NCBI RefSeq assembly: GCF_000949385.2
Contig: NZ_JYKO02000001.1
Span: 3,398,648 to 3,462,647 of the forward strand
Origin: Pseudomonas sp. LFM046
Lineage (GTDB): Bacteria > Pseudomonadota > Gammaproteobacteria > Pseudomonadales > Pseudomonadaceae
DNA length: 64,000 nucleotides
Direction of reading: 5' to 3'
The notes under the pieces were generated by a model. The model did no database searches, had not been told where the DNA came from, and saw only the letters and a list, made by a program, of their open reading frames with translations. The translations under genes were made by a program, and so were the position numbers. Shown piece by piece: positions 27,787 through 36,216 of the stretch (the first letter of the stretch is position 1; each line of letters starts with the position of its first letter).

Positions 27787-29793
27787 ATGCCCCGCCCTAC
27801 AGACGCCTCGGCCAGTTTCTCCCTCGCTGCTACGTCAGTGGCTGACCTCTACCCGGAAAACCTGTCCGGGAAGGAATCCCTGAACGATCTTGGCAATCTG
27901 ACCCTGCATGGCTACAGCGCCACAGCCCTCCCCCTGACCAGCGCAGTGGCCTCCCACGTCACCGCCACGCTCCACAACGACGCCAACCAGCGCCCGCTCG
28001 ACGCCCTGGTCGCCGAAATTCACCAACTCCCCGCCGACGCCACCGCCGAGCGCTATCAACTGGTACTGCGCCCCTGGCTCTGGTGGCTGACCCTGGCCCG
28101 CAACAACCGGGTGTTCCAGAACAAGACGACCAGCGACATCGTCACCGGCATCTTCTCGGATCACGGCTTTACCGATTACCAGTTGAAGCTCAGCGGCAGC
28201 TACAGCCCGCGTGAGTACTGCGTGCAGTACGGCGAGACCGACTTCGCCTTCGTTTCGCGGCTGCTGGAGGAAGAAGGCATCTTCTGGTTCTTCACCCATG
28301 CGGACGGCAAGCACACGCTGGTGCTGGGCGACAGCAACGATGCCTTCCCGCAGATTCCCAATGGCCCGACTGTGCCTTACCTGGGCCAGGGCATCGGCGT
28401 ACGGGAGTTGCACGGCGTGCGTTCCGGGCAGCTGTGCCTGCAGGCGGTGGCTGGGGTGTACAGCGCCACGGACTACGCATTCACCACGCCCACCACCTCG
28501 CTCTACAGCCAGGCCGAGGCGGTGGCCGGGCCACGGTCGATGTACGAGCATCCCGGCGGCTATACCGCCAAGGCGCGCGGCGATGCGCTGTCCAAGCAGC
28601 GGGTGGACGAGCTGCGCAGCCAGGAGAAGCGCCTCATCGGCGAGAGCGACTGCCGCTGGCTGGTGCCGGGGCACTGGTTCACTTTGAGCGGCCATGACGA
28701 CGAGTCGCTCAACATCGACTGGGTGGTGACCGCGGTCACCCATGAGGCCAGCCACGAGCATTACCGCAACCGCTTCGAAGCCATTCCCAAAGCCACCCAC
28801 TACCGCCCGCCGCGCGCCACACCCAAGCCGCGCATGCATACCCAGACAGCGGTGGTGGTCGGCAAGAGCGGCGAGGAAATCTGGACCGACCAGTACGGCC
28901 GAATCAAGATCCAGTTCCCGTGGGACCGTGACGGCAAGAATGACGAGACCGCCTCCTGCTGGGTGCGCGTGGTGCTGCCCTGGAGCGGCAAGGGCTTCGG
29001 CATGCAGTTCATTCCGCGCATCGGCCAGGAAGTGATCGTCACCTTCATCGACGGCGACCCGGACCGCCCGCTGGTCACCGGCTGCGTCTACAACGGCGAC
29101 AACACCCTGCCCTACGCCCTGCCGGACAACCAGACACAGTCGGGGATCAAGACCCAGTCATCCAAGGGTGGCGGCGGCTTCAACGAGTTGCGCTTCGAAG
29201 ACAAGAAGGACGCCGAAGAGGTGTTCCTCCAGGCGCAGAAAGACCTGAAGGTGAACGTGCTCAACGACAGCACCGCCACCATCGGCCATGACGAAACCCT
29301 CACCGTGCAAAACGCCCGCACCCGCACGGTCAAGGAAGGCGACGAGACCATCACCCTGGAGAAGGGCAAGCGCAGCGTCACCATCCAGACCGGCAGCGAT
29401 ACCCTGGACGTGAAGGACAGCCGCACCGTAAAGGTGGGCGCCGACCAGACCCACAGCACCGGCGGCAACTACAGCCATAGCGTCAGCGGCAACTACGAGC
29501 TGACCGTGGACGGCAACCTGACCATCAAGGTCAGCGGCACCCTCACCCTGCAGAGCGGCGGCAGCCTGACGATCAAGAGCGACGCCGACCTCGCCGCCCA
29601 GGCCGGTACGTCCATCACGCACAAGGCCGGCACGTCGCTGACCAATCAGGCGGGCACATCCCTCGACAACAAGGCCGGCACCACCCTGACCAACGATGCC
29701 GGGGTGAGCCTGACCAACAAGGCCAGCGCCGAGCAGACCGTGGATGGCGGCGGCATGCTGACCATCAAGGGCGGCCTGGTGAAGGTGAACTGA
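27787..29793 (+). CDS. vgrG: VgrG (TssI), T6SS spike protein
   Basis: 668-aa VgrG with gp27-like N-terminal domains (YSPREYCVQYGETDFAFVSR), a gp5 OB region (RIKIQFPWDRDGKND, CWVRV, GFGMQFIPRIGQEVIV) and a C-terminal beta-helix needle. The needle ends in five octad repeats of the type AGTSLTNx (residues about 606-645) and there is no enzymatic extension, so cargo must be separate. AAGAGG (27775-27780) fixes ATG 27787; an in-frame upstream TTG is rejected. The 145 bp before it show nothing recognisable. Confidence 0.94.
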   Translation: MPRPTDASASFSLAATSVADLYPENLSGKESLNDLGNLTLHGYSATALPLTSAVASHVTATLHNDANQRPLDALVAEIHQLPADATAERYQLVLRPWLWWLTLARNNRVFQNKTTSDIVTGIFSDHGFTDYQLKLSGSYSPREYCVQYGETDFAFVSRLLEEEGIFWFFTHADGKHTLVLGDSNDAFPQIPNGPTVPYLGQGIGVRELHGVRSGQLCLQAVAGVYSATDYAFTTPTTSLYSQAEAVAGPRSMYEHPGGYTAKARGDALSKQRVDELRSQEKRLIGESDCRWLVPGHWFTLSGHDDESLNIDWVVTAVTHEASHEHYRNRFEAIPKATHYRPPRATPKPRMHTQTAVVVGKSGEEIWTDQYGRIKIQFPWDRDGKNDETASCWVRVVLPWSGKGFGMQFIPRIGQEVIVTFIDGDPDRPLVTGCVYNGDNTLPYALPDNQTQSGIKTQSSKGGGGFNELRFEDKKDAEEVFLQAQKDLKVNVLNDSTATIGHDETLTVQNARTRTVKEGDETITLEKGKRSVTIQTGSDTLDVKDSRTVKVGADQTHSTGGNYSHSVSGNYELTVDGNLTIKVSGTLTLQSGGSLTIKSDADLAAQAGTSITHKAGTSLTNQAGTSLDNKAGTTLTNDAGVSLTNKASAEQTVDGGGMLTIKGGLVKVN

Positions 29794-29795
29794 AC

Positions 29796-30341
29796 ATGGC
29801 GCAATCCGGCAAGCTCGACCTCACCCGCGGCGACAGCCGTATGCAAGGCCAGCTCCAGGGCGGCCAACTGGAAGGCCCGGTGCGCATTGAAGAGGCTGGC
29901 CGCCCCCAGGCTCAGCTCAGCTACAGCGAGGGTGAGCTGAACGGCCCGGTCACCCTCTTCCACCCCAACAGCAAGGTCTCGGCGCAAATGCCCTACGTGC
30001 GCGGCAAGCTGCACGGGGTGGCCACCTTTCATGCCCCCGAGGGCTGGCTGCAACGCAAGGTGAGCTACCGCCTGGGTCTGATGCATGGCGAGGCGAGCAG
30101 CTATTACCCGGACGGTCGCCTGGCCGAAGTCGAGCACTATCGCGATGGGGTGCGGGACGGCCCCTACCAGCGCTTCCACAGCAACGGTCAACTGGCGCTG
30201 TGCAGCCACTACCTCAAGGGGCAGTTGCTGGAGCCGGGCCAGCCCTACGCGGAGGACGGCAGACCGCTGGATGGCGAGGGCAAGCCCATGTCCCGGCTGC
30301 GCTGGTGGTGGAAACGCTGGACCGAACCGGCGCAAGCCTGA
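29796..30341 (+). CDS. MORN-repeat (YwqK-like) protein beside vgrG, possible TseF-like cargo
   Basis: 181-aa protein made largely of MORN-2 style repeats: units such as YVRGKLHGVATF, YRLGLMHGEASSYYPDGRL and YRDGVRDGPYQRFHSNGQL. No signal peptide. It begins 2 bp after the vgrG stop, so it is almost certainly cotranslated with VgrG. Databases often label this family a YwqK antitoxin, but no toxin is evident. In P. aeruginosa HSI-III the gene after vgrG3 encodes TseF, linked to iron and PQS uptake; whether this is its homologue is inference from position. Confidence 0.75.
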   Translation: MAQSGKLDLTRGDSRMQGQLQGGQLEGPVRIEEAGRPQAQLSYSEGELNGPVTLFHPNSKVSAQMPYVRGKLHGVATFHAPEGWLQRKVSYRLGLMHGEASSYYPDGRLAEVEHYRDGVRDGPYQRFHSNGQLALCSHYLKGQLLEPGQPYAEDGRPLDGEGKPMSRLRWWWKRWTEPAQA

Positions 30342-30737
30342 TCAGGGAATCTGCATCTGCACCTGACCGGGCATCTGGATCTTGATCACACCGCCCCAGG
30401 TGCACATCAGCGTGCTGTTGGAATCCAGCGCCGGCATGTTGCCCAGCAGCACGGTAGGTGCGCCGCCCGGAATCCAGGGCGCCGCCGTGGCGGGGATGCA
30501 GGGCATGGGAGTCAGCGCACCGAGTGCGGCGGCAGTGGCCGCGGCCACCGTTGGGTTGGCCAGGCTCTGGCACATGCCGAAGGTGGGAATATTCACCAGC
30601 GGGATGTAATCCATGATATTCGCCGCGGGCATCCCGCTCGTCAGGGTGCGGTTCACCGGCAGCACGTTCAACACCGCTGGCGCCACACCGAAACTGCATT
30701 GCAGCGTCGCGCCACTGCAGACCTGCGGACATCCCAA
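30342..30737 (-). CDS. PAAR-like DUF4280 spike-tip protein (TTG start)
   Basis: 131-aa DUF4280/PAAR-like protein beginning MGCPQVCSGATLQCSFG and containing PAANIMDYIPLVNI and TCTWGG-like segments (LMCTWGGVIKI). It is expected to sharpen the VgrG tip or couple cargo. No ATG fits: the family start aligns with TTG at 30737-30735, which has GGAGGAG 8 nt upstream. Its stop directly abuts the stop of the MORN gene (convergent, zero bases between). Confidence 0.8.
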   Translation of the reverse strand: MGCPQVCSGATLQCSFGVAPAVLNVLPVNRTLTSGMPAANIMDYIPLVNIPTFGMCQSLANPTVAAATAAALGALTPMPCIPATAAPWIPGGAPTVLLGNMPALDSNSTLMCTWGGVIKIQMPGQVQMQIP

Positions 30738-30844
30738 GATCGCTACTCCTCCGTGCGTCGCCTGGAACTCTAGACGAGCCGGACAGTTCCCGCCCCTCAA
30801 GGACGAAAGCAGGCTGCCCGAGGGCAAATCCTCCCCCCGCACAA

Positions 30845-30953
30845 GGCCGACCCCTTTCGCCGGGTCTAGACCGGAGGGTGCGCTGTGCGCACCGATTCCG
30901 GGGTCGGCTTCGGCACTCCGTCAAACCGCCGGTGCGCACGGCGCACCCTACCG
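30845..30953. repeat. Direct repeat flanking the T6SS block, right copy
   Basis: About 90% identical to 9447-9553 and in the same orientation, including the 23-bp-arm hairpin ending GCGCACCCTAC. The two copies bracket exactly tssA through the PAAR-like gene. It also sits between two leftward genes, the PAAR-like gene and the Mth938-like gene. Confidence 0.85.
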
Positions 30954-30990
30954 GGGAATTCACCCCAACCAGGAAGAGCGCCGCAACGAG

Positions 30991-31338
30991 CTAACAGGTG
31001 AGATGCAGAATCGCATGGGTATGCCCCAGCCGCTCCTGCAATTGCTCGATGGCCTCCGCCGTCGGCACCACGATCAGTTCGATGCCCCGCCGCTCCGCTT
31101 CGCGCCTGACTTCGGGCATGACCGGCAGCGCGCCGGTGCCGGTACCGATCACCAGGCGCCGGCAGTCCCAGGGAATGTCTTCCTCGATCGACAGCGGGGT
31201 GTGGCCATAGGCATCGCGATACTTCTTCGACGGTTTCTTGCGGCGCTTGCTGACCTGCCCATGGGCGATCACCACATCGTGGGGATAGGTGACTCCATCG
31301 ATGGTGATGGAGCCGAAGGAAAAGGCTTCGAAGCGCAT
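30991..31338 (-). CDS. Mth938-like domain protein
   Basis: 115-aa protein of the Mth938/DUF498 family (relatives include the human complex I assembly factor NDUFAF3); the bacterial role is unknown. Diagnostic stretches are FGSITIDGVTYPHDVVI, YGHTPLSIEEDIPW and LVIGTGTGALPV. I start at ATG 31338 (MRFEAFSFG) because GGAGGTG lies just upstream and the family begins here; the frame extends to 31428 without support. Confidence 0.85.
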   Translation of the reverse strand: MRFEAFSFGSITIDGVTYPHDVVIAHGQVSKRRKKPSKKYRDAYGHTPLSIEEDIPWDCRRLVIGTGTGALPVMPEVRREAERRGIELIVVPTAEAIEQLQERLGHTHAILHLTC

Positions 31339-31496
31339 ACCCACCTCCGCCCGAGCCACAAGGCCCGTAATATCCAGTATGGCGCCCTCATACACGACAC
31401 CGGTCCGTCGCCCCACGTCGGGGTGCACCCCGTCGAAAACTATAATCAGGGTACTGGGGGTAAATTCCTGGGGGATTTGAGAGTGGAGGGTTCGCC

Positions 31497-31907
31497 ATGC
31501 GTATCCTCAAACTTCTGGTCCTGCTCCTCGCCTGCTTTGGCGGAAGCCAGACAATCGCCGGGCAACCCTGGCCCAGCAACGACACCAACGGCGCCATGAT
31601 GCTGGCCGGCGGACGCGGCGGCAGTCACTTCGGAGGTTTCCACCACCGCAGCCACATGGGCTTCAGGCATCACCATCACGGTTTCATGTTCCATAACCAC
31701 GGGTTCAGGCATCACCACCATCATTTCCACGGATTCCACCGGAGTAATGGCTTTGGCAGGACGAACTCGCGGTTCTTCATCACTGATCCGCGCTTTGACC
31801 ATCGCTTTGACCACCGTTTTGACCACCGCATCCAGAATCGCGGGGTGGTGATCCACTTCAATGATCCGAACTCCGTGATGTTCACGAATCCTGGCTTCCG
31901 TCAGTGA
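31497..31907 (+). CDS. Histidine-rich secreted protein (unrecognised)
   Basis: 136 aa with a clear signal peptide (MRILKLLVLLLACFGGSQTIAG) and 21 histidines, mostly in clusters HHHH and HHHHH between residues 44 and 80. An FDHR unit is repeated three times, encoded by three 12-nt tandem repeats at 31791-31826. I do not recognise a family. Composition suggests a periplasmic or extracellular metal binder (Ni, Zn or Cu). GTGGAGGG precedes ATG 31497. TATAAT at 31441-31446 could be its -10 but has no good -35. Confidence 0.75.
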   Translation: MRILKLLVLLLACFGGSQTIAGQPWPSNDTNGAMMLAGGRGGSHFGGFHHRSHMGFRHHHHGFMFHNHGFRHHHHHFHGFHRSNGFGRTNSRFFITDPRFDHRFDHRFDHRIQNRGVVIHFNDPNSVMFTNPGFRQ

Positions 31908-32333
31908 TTCGTTGCGAAGCCGCCTCGCAGGCACCGAACCTGCGAGACAGGGGAACTGCGTCCGGCCCCAGCCCCCGGGAGGCGCAGAGGCATCCCTGGC
32001 CGCCTCACAAACAGAACACTCTCATCACACATTTTCAAATTCTGCGTATCACTTTTCAGCGTTAGCCTGAATCCACTGCCCTCGCCCACCGCAGCACCCC
32101 GACGCAAGCCCCGCGCCCAGGCATTGCGCCGCGTTATTCCTGCCATCAAACCTCCCCCGCAGACCAGCTCGCTCAGTCCGTCTCTTATGCACGGACACCC
32201 CCCAACCGGTCGTCAATCCGATACAAAAACTCTATTCGATACACGTTTTATTGTTTGATATTTGTTTTCGTATCATTTAAAAATAGCGCCATGGCCAAGC
32301 CACCCCACGAACCCTGCATGGCTGGAGAACGGC
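31908..32333. promoter_or_regulatory. Intergenic region with the paaA promoter
   Basis: A 426-bp gap. The left ~300 bp show nothing recognisable. The right end is strongly AT-rich and holds GATACAAAA (32220-32228), GATAC (32239-32243) and GTATC (32270-32274). A possible sigma70 promoter is TTGATA (32255-32260), 17 bp, TAAAAA (32278-32283), with GTATC in the spacer. Confidence 0.6.
32220..32228. promoter_or_regulatory. Candidate PaaX-type operator upstream of paaA
   Basis: GATACAAAA is the exact reverse complement of the TTTTGTATC found before paaF and paaN. It lies 106-114 bp before the paaA start, 27-35 bp upstream of the proposed -35. Degenerate half-copies follow up to 32274. Confidence 0.5.
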
Positions 32334-33326
32334 ATGTACGCACAATTGGTTGAGACCGGCGTGAAGCGCGTGAAGGCGCTGGAGGAGATGACCTCCGAAG
32401 AACGCGCCTTCCAGGAAAAGATCGACGCGGAAATCAAGATCGAGGCGAAGAACTGGATGCCGGATGCCTACCGGCAGACCCTGATCCGCCAGATTTCCCA
32501 GCACGCCCATTCCGAAATCGTCGGCATGCTGCCGGAAGGCAATTGGGTGACCCGCGCCCCCACGCTGAAGCGCAAGCTGCAGCTGATGGCCAAGATCCAG
32601 GACGAAGCCGGCCACGGCCTGTACCTCTACAGCGCCATGGAAACCCTGGGCGCCGACCGCGACGAGGAAGTCGCCAAGCTGCACAGCGGCAAGGCGAAGT
32701 ACTCCAGCATCTTCAACTACCCGACCCTGAACTGGGCCGACATGGGCGCGGTGGGCTGGCTGGTGGATGGCGCCGCCATCGTCAACCAGGTGGTGCTGCA
32801 GCGCACCTCCTACGGCCCCTACTCCCGCGCGATGATCCGTATCTGCAAGGAAGAGTCCTTCCACCAGCGCCAGGGCTACGAAATCCTCCTGCACATGATG
32901 CGTCACGGTACCCAGGCCCAGAAGGACATGGTTCAGGACGCCATCAACCGCCTCTGGTGGCCCTCGCTGATGATGTTCGGTCCCAGCGACGCCGACTCCC
33001 CCAACAGCGCCCAGTCCATGGCCTGGAAGATCAAGCGCCAGAGCAACGACGAGCTGCGCCAGCGCTTCATCGACCAGACCGTTCCGCAGCTGGAGCTGCT
33101 GGGCTGCACCGCGCCCGACCCGCACCTGAAGTGGAACGAAGAGCGCGGCCACTACGACTTCGGCGATATCGACTGGAGCGAGTTCTACGAAGTGCTGAAG
33201 GGCAACGGCCCCTGCAACCACGAGCGCATCGCCACCCGCCGCAAGGCCATCGAAGACGGCGCCTGGGTCCGCGAAGCCGCAGTAGCCCATGCCCGCAAAC
33301 AACAACAGAAACGCGACGCCGCGTAA
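32334..33326 (+). CDS. paaA: PaaA, phenylacetyl-CoA 1,2-epoxidase catalytic subunit
   Basis: 330-aa di-iron subunit of the ring-1,2-epoxidase. Ferritin-like iron-binding segments are visible as [13 protein letters not shown] and [17 protein letters not shown] 32334 ([10 protein letters not shown]) has GGAG 7 nt upstream; an in-frame upstream start at 32262 lies inside the promoter. It begins the paaABCDE operon. Confidence 0.95.
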   Translation: MYAQLVETGVKRVKALEEMTSEERAFQEKIDAEIKIEAKNWMPDAYRQTLIRQISQHAHSEIVGMLPEGNWVTRAPTLKRKLQLMAKIQDEAGHGLYLYSAMETLGADRDEEVAKLHSGKAKYSSIFNYPTLNWADMGAVGWLVDGAAIVNQVVLQRTSYGPYSRAMIRICKEESFHQRQGYEILLHMMRHGTQAQKDMVQDAINRLWWPSLMMFGPSDADSPNSAQSMAWKIKRQSNDELRQRFIDQTVPQLELLGCTAPDPHLKWNEERGHYDFGDIDWSEFYEVLKGNGPCNHERIATRRKAIEDGAWVREAAVAHARKQQQKRDAA

Positions 33327-33350
33327 GCCGCCTTTCCCGAGGAGATCATC

Positions 33351-33632
33351 ATGTCCGAGTGGACCCTTTTCGAAGTCTTCGTGCGCAGCAAGCACGGCCT
33401 GAACCACAAGCATGTCGGCAGCGTGCATGCCGCCGACGCCCGCATGGCCATCGAGAACGCCCGCGAGCTCTACACCCGCCGCAACGAAGGCGTGAGCCTC
33501 TGGGTGGTGCCCTCTGCGCTGATCACCGCCTCCTCCCCGGACGAGAAGGAGCCGCTGTTCGACCCGGCCCAGGACAAGGTCTACCGCCACGCCAGCTTCT
33601 ACGAGCTGCCGGCTGAAGTCGGCCACATGTGA
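33351..33632 (+). CDS. paaB: PaaB, epoxidase subunit
   Basis: 93-aa PaaB, a small structural component of the multicomponent epoxidase that bridges the PaaA-PaaC units. The sequence MSEWTLFEVFVRSKHGLNHK followed by HVGSVHAADARMAIENARELYTRR is typical and near full length. It is 24 bp after paaA and 10 bp before paaC. Confidence 0.95.
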   Translation: MSEWTLFEVFVRSKHGLNHKHVGSVHAADARMAIENARELYTRRNEGVSLWVVPSALITASSPDEKEPLFDPAQDKVYRHASFYELPAEVGHM

Positions 33633-33642
33633 GGCGCCTGCC

Positions 33643-34404
33643 ATGACTGCCAAGCAAGACCTCATCGAATACCTGCTGCATCTGGGCGACAGCGCCCTGA
33701 TCCAGGGCCAGCGCCTGTGCGAATGGTGCGGCCGTGCCCCGGCGCTGGAAGAAGAACTGGCGCTGATGAACGTCGGCCTCGACCTGGTGGGCCAGGCCCG
33801 CAATTGGCTGGACTACGCCGCCGAGCTGCTGGACGACGGCCGTGACGCCGACCACCTGGCCTTCCGCCGTGACGAGCGCGCTTACCGCAACCTGCTGATG
33901 GTGGAGCAGCCCAACGGCGACTACGCCGTGACCATCACCAAGCAGTTCCTTTACGACGCCTGGCACGTCCAGGTGCTGCACGGCCTCACCGCCTCCAGCG
34001 ACGAGCGCGTCGCTGGCATCGCCGCCAAGGCCCTGAAGGAAGTCACCTATCACCTGCGCCGCTCCGGCGAGTGGGTGGAGCGCCTGGGCGACGGCACCGA
34101 GGAGAGCCACAAGCGCATGCTGGCGGCCGTTCGCGAAGTCTGGCGCTTCACCGTCGAAATGGTGAACGGCGACGACGTGGCGCAGCGCCTGTGCGACGCC
34201 GGCATCGCCCCGAATCCAGAGGAAATCGCCGCCGCCTGGAAGTCCAAGGTGGCCGACATCTTCGCCAGCGCCACCCTGCCGCTGCCGGAACCGGCCAGCT
34301 ACTTCTACCTGTCCGGCCGCCGTGGCCTGCACACCGAGCACCTGGGCCTGCTCCTGGCCGAGATGCAGTTCCTTCAGCGGGCCTACCCCGATGCGTCCTG
34401 GTGA
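33643..34404 (+). CDS. paaC: PaaC, epoxidase structural subunit
   Basis: 253-aa ferritin-like partner of PaaA that supports CoA-ester binding but lacks a functional di-iron site in known members. Landmarks: YLLHLGDSALIQGQRLCEWC and EVTYHLRRSGEWVERLGDG. The stop overlaps the paaD start by 14 bp. Confidence 0.94.
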   Translation: MTAKQDLIEYLLHLGDSALIQGQRLCEWCGRAPALEEELALMNVGLDLVGQARNWLDYAAELLDDGRDADHLAFRRDERAYRNLLMVEQPNGDYAVTITKQFLYDAWHVQVLHGLTASSDERVAGIAAKALKEVTYHLRRSGEWVERLGDGTEESHKRMLAAVREVWRFTVEMVNGDDVAQRLCDAGIAPNPEEIAAAWKSKVADIFASATLPLPEPASYFYLSGRRGLHTEHLGLLLAEMQFLQRAYPDASW

Positions 34405-34924
34405 GCTGATTACCAGCGACCGCGGCGCCAGGCCCGGCGCGCCGGATGATCTGGCGCGCGCCTGGTCGGTGCTGGGCGAGGTGATGGACCCGGAAGTTCC
34501 GGTGGTCAGCGTGGTCGACCTCGGCATCGTCCGTGGCCTCGACTGGCAGGACGGCCACCTGCACGTGGTGGTCACGCCGACTTACTCCGGCTGCCCGGCC
34601 ACCGAGGTGATCGAGCACGACATCGAGCAGGCGCTGGAAGGCGCCGGCTTTGCCGCGCCGCAGCTGGAGCGCCGCCTGAGCCCGGCCTGGACAACGGACT
34701 GGATCAGCGAGGACGGCCGCGAGCGCCTGCGCGCCTACGGCATCGCCCCGCCGGCCGGCAGCACCAGCAAGCGCAGCCTGCTGGGCGATTCCGGTGACGT
34801 CTGCTGCCCCCAATGCGGCAGCGCGCACACCGAGCTGCTCAGCCAGTTCGGCTCCACGGCTTGCAAGGCGCTGTACCGCTGCCGCGACTGCCGCGAGCCC
34901 TTCGACTATTTCAAGTGCATCTGA
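34391..34924 (+). CDS. paaD: PaaD, metal-cluster assembly protein for the epoxidase
   Basis: 177-aa protein with an N-terminal MIP18/DUF59 domain (EVMDPEVPVVSVVDLGIVRG) and a C-terminal zinc ribbon with two CxxC pairs (CCPQCGS and CRDC). PaaD is needed for Fe-S or iron loading of the epoxidase complex. The start ATG 34391 lies inside paaC. Confidence 0.93.
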   Translation: MRPGELITSDRGARPGAPDDLARAWSVLGEVMDPEVPVVSVVDLGIVRGLDWQDGHLHVVVTPTYSGCPATEVIEHDIEQALEGAGFAAPQLERRLSPAWTTDWISEDGRERLRAYGIAPPAGSTSKRSLLGDSGDVCCPQCGSAHTELLSQFGSTACKALYRCRDCREPFDYFKCI

Positions 34925-34950
34925 GTGGCCAGCCACCGGAGACGACGACA

Positions 34951-36027
34951 ATGAGCAAGTTCCATAGCCTGACGATCAAGGAAGTGCGCCCGGAAACCCG
35001 TGATGCGGTCTCCATCGCCTTCGACATTCCCGCCGACCTGGCTGAATCCTTCCGTTTCACCCAGGGCCAGCACCTGGTGATGCGCACCCAGTTGGACGGC
35101 GAAGAAGTGCGCCGCTCCTACTCCATCTGCACCGGCGTCAACGACGGCGAGCTGCGGGTGGCGATCAAGCGCGTCGCCGGTGGCCGTTTCTCCGCCTACG
35201 CCAACGAAAGCCTGAAGGCCGGCCATAGCCTGGAAGTGATGCCGCCGTCCGGCCACTTCTTCGTGGAACTGGACGCCGCGCGCCACGGCAACTACCTGGC
35301 GGTGGCCGCCGGCAGCGGCATCACGCCGATCCTGTCGATCATCAAGACCACCCTGGAAACCGAGCCCCACAGCCGTTTCACCCTGATCTACGGCAACCGC
35401 TCCAGCGGCTCCGCGCTGTTCCGCGAGCAGCTGGAAGACCTGAAGAACCGTTACCTGCAGCGCCTGAACCTGATCTTCGTGTTCAGCCGCGAGCAGCAGG
35501 ACGTGGACCTCTACAACGGTCGCATCGACGCCGACAAGTGCGGCCAGCTGTTCGGCCGCTGGATCGACGCCAAGGCCCTGGACGCCGCCTTCATCTGCGG
35601 CCCCCAGGCGATGACCGAGACCGTCCGCGACCAGTTGAAAGCCAACGGCATGCCCGCCGAGCGCATCCACTTCGAACTGTTCGCCGCCGCCGGCAGCAGC
35701 GCCAGGCGCGAAGCCCGCGAGGCCGCCCGTGCCACCGACAGCGCCACCAGCCACATCACCGTGATCAGCGATGGCCGCGAGCTGACCTTCGAACTGCCGC
35801 GCAACAGCGTCAGCGTGCTGGATGCGGGCAACGCCCAGGGCGCCGAGCTGCCCTACTCCTGCAAGGCCGGCGTGTGCTCCACCTGCAAGTGCAAGGTGGT
35901 CGAAGGCGAGGTGGAGATGGACAGCAACTTCGCCCTGGAGGACTACGAGGTGGCGGCTGGCTACGTGCTGTCCTGCCAGACCTTCCCCATCAGCGAAAAA
36001 GTGGTCCTGGATTTCGACCAGCTCTAA
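34951..36027 (+). CDS. paaE: PaaE, epoxidase reductase
   Basis: 358-aa NADPH-dependent reductase delivering electrons to PaaA. Order: FAD domain ([21 protein letters not shown] begins it), NAD(P) domain ([15 protein letters not shown]), then a plant-type 2Fe-2S ferredoxin with [15 protein letters not shown] and the last ligand in [11 protein letters not shown] 34951 follows CGGAGACG; upstream open frame is inside paaD. Confidence 0.94.
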   Translation: MSKFHSLTIKEVRPETRDAVSIAFDIPADLAESFRFTQGQHLVMRTQLDGEEVRRSYSICTGVNDGELRVAIKRVAGGRFSAYANESLKAGHSLEVMPPSGHFFVELDAARHGNYLAVAAGSGITPILSIIKTTLETEPHSRFTLIYGNRSSGSALFREQLEDLKNRYLQRLNLIFVFSREQQDVDLYNGRIDADKCGQLFGRWIDAKALDAAFICGPQAMTETVRDQLKANGMPAERIHFELFAAAGSSARREAREAARATDSATSHITVISDGRELTFELPRNSVSVLDAGNAQGAELPYSCKAGVCSTCKCKVVEGEVEMDSNFALEDYEVAAGYVLSCQTFPISEKVVLDFDQL

Positions 36028-36035
36028 GCGGATCA

Positions 36036-36117
36036 CGTAGGAGCGAGGGGGACGCCCAGTTCTCTGCTCGCGAAGCCTTTGTCGCGCGTGCATTCGCGAG
36101 CAGAGCTCGCTCCTACG
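36036..36117. repeat. Double-hairpin intergenic repeat between paaE and the DUF485 gene
   Basis: Outer arms CGTAGGAGCGAG / CTCGCTCCTACG (perfect 12 bp) enclose inner arms CTCTGCTCGCGAA / TTCGCGAGCAGAG (perfect 13 bp). It looks like a REPIN-type dispersed element of pseudomonads. It begins 8 bp after the paaE stop and may partly insulate paaE from the transport genes. Confidence 0.8.
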
Positions 36118-36216
36118 ACAAAAAAAGCAGTGCCAGCAGTACCCCATTCGACCCAGCAAGCCTTGCCGTCGGCCGTCGAACGGGCGCCTCAACAATCACA
36201 ACAAGAGAGAGCAACC

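Noticed and set aside
29796-30341. Toxin-antitoxin module (YwqK antitoxin)
   Set aside because: The MORN-repeat match alone gives this database name; no adjacent toxin gene exists and the operon context is VgrG.
30845-30953. IS element ends or phage attachment sites at the T6SS borders
   Set aside because: No transposase, integrase or tRNA gene is nearby; the same hairpin family is scattered elsewhere in the window, so a dispersed intergenic repeat is the better description.
31441-31446. TATAAT as a firm promoter of the His-rich gene
   Set aside because: No acceptable -35 hexamer at 15-19 bp; mentioned only as a possibility in the gene entry.
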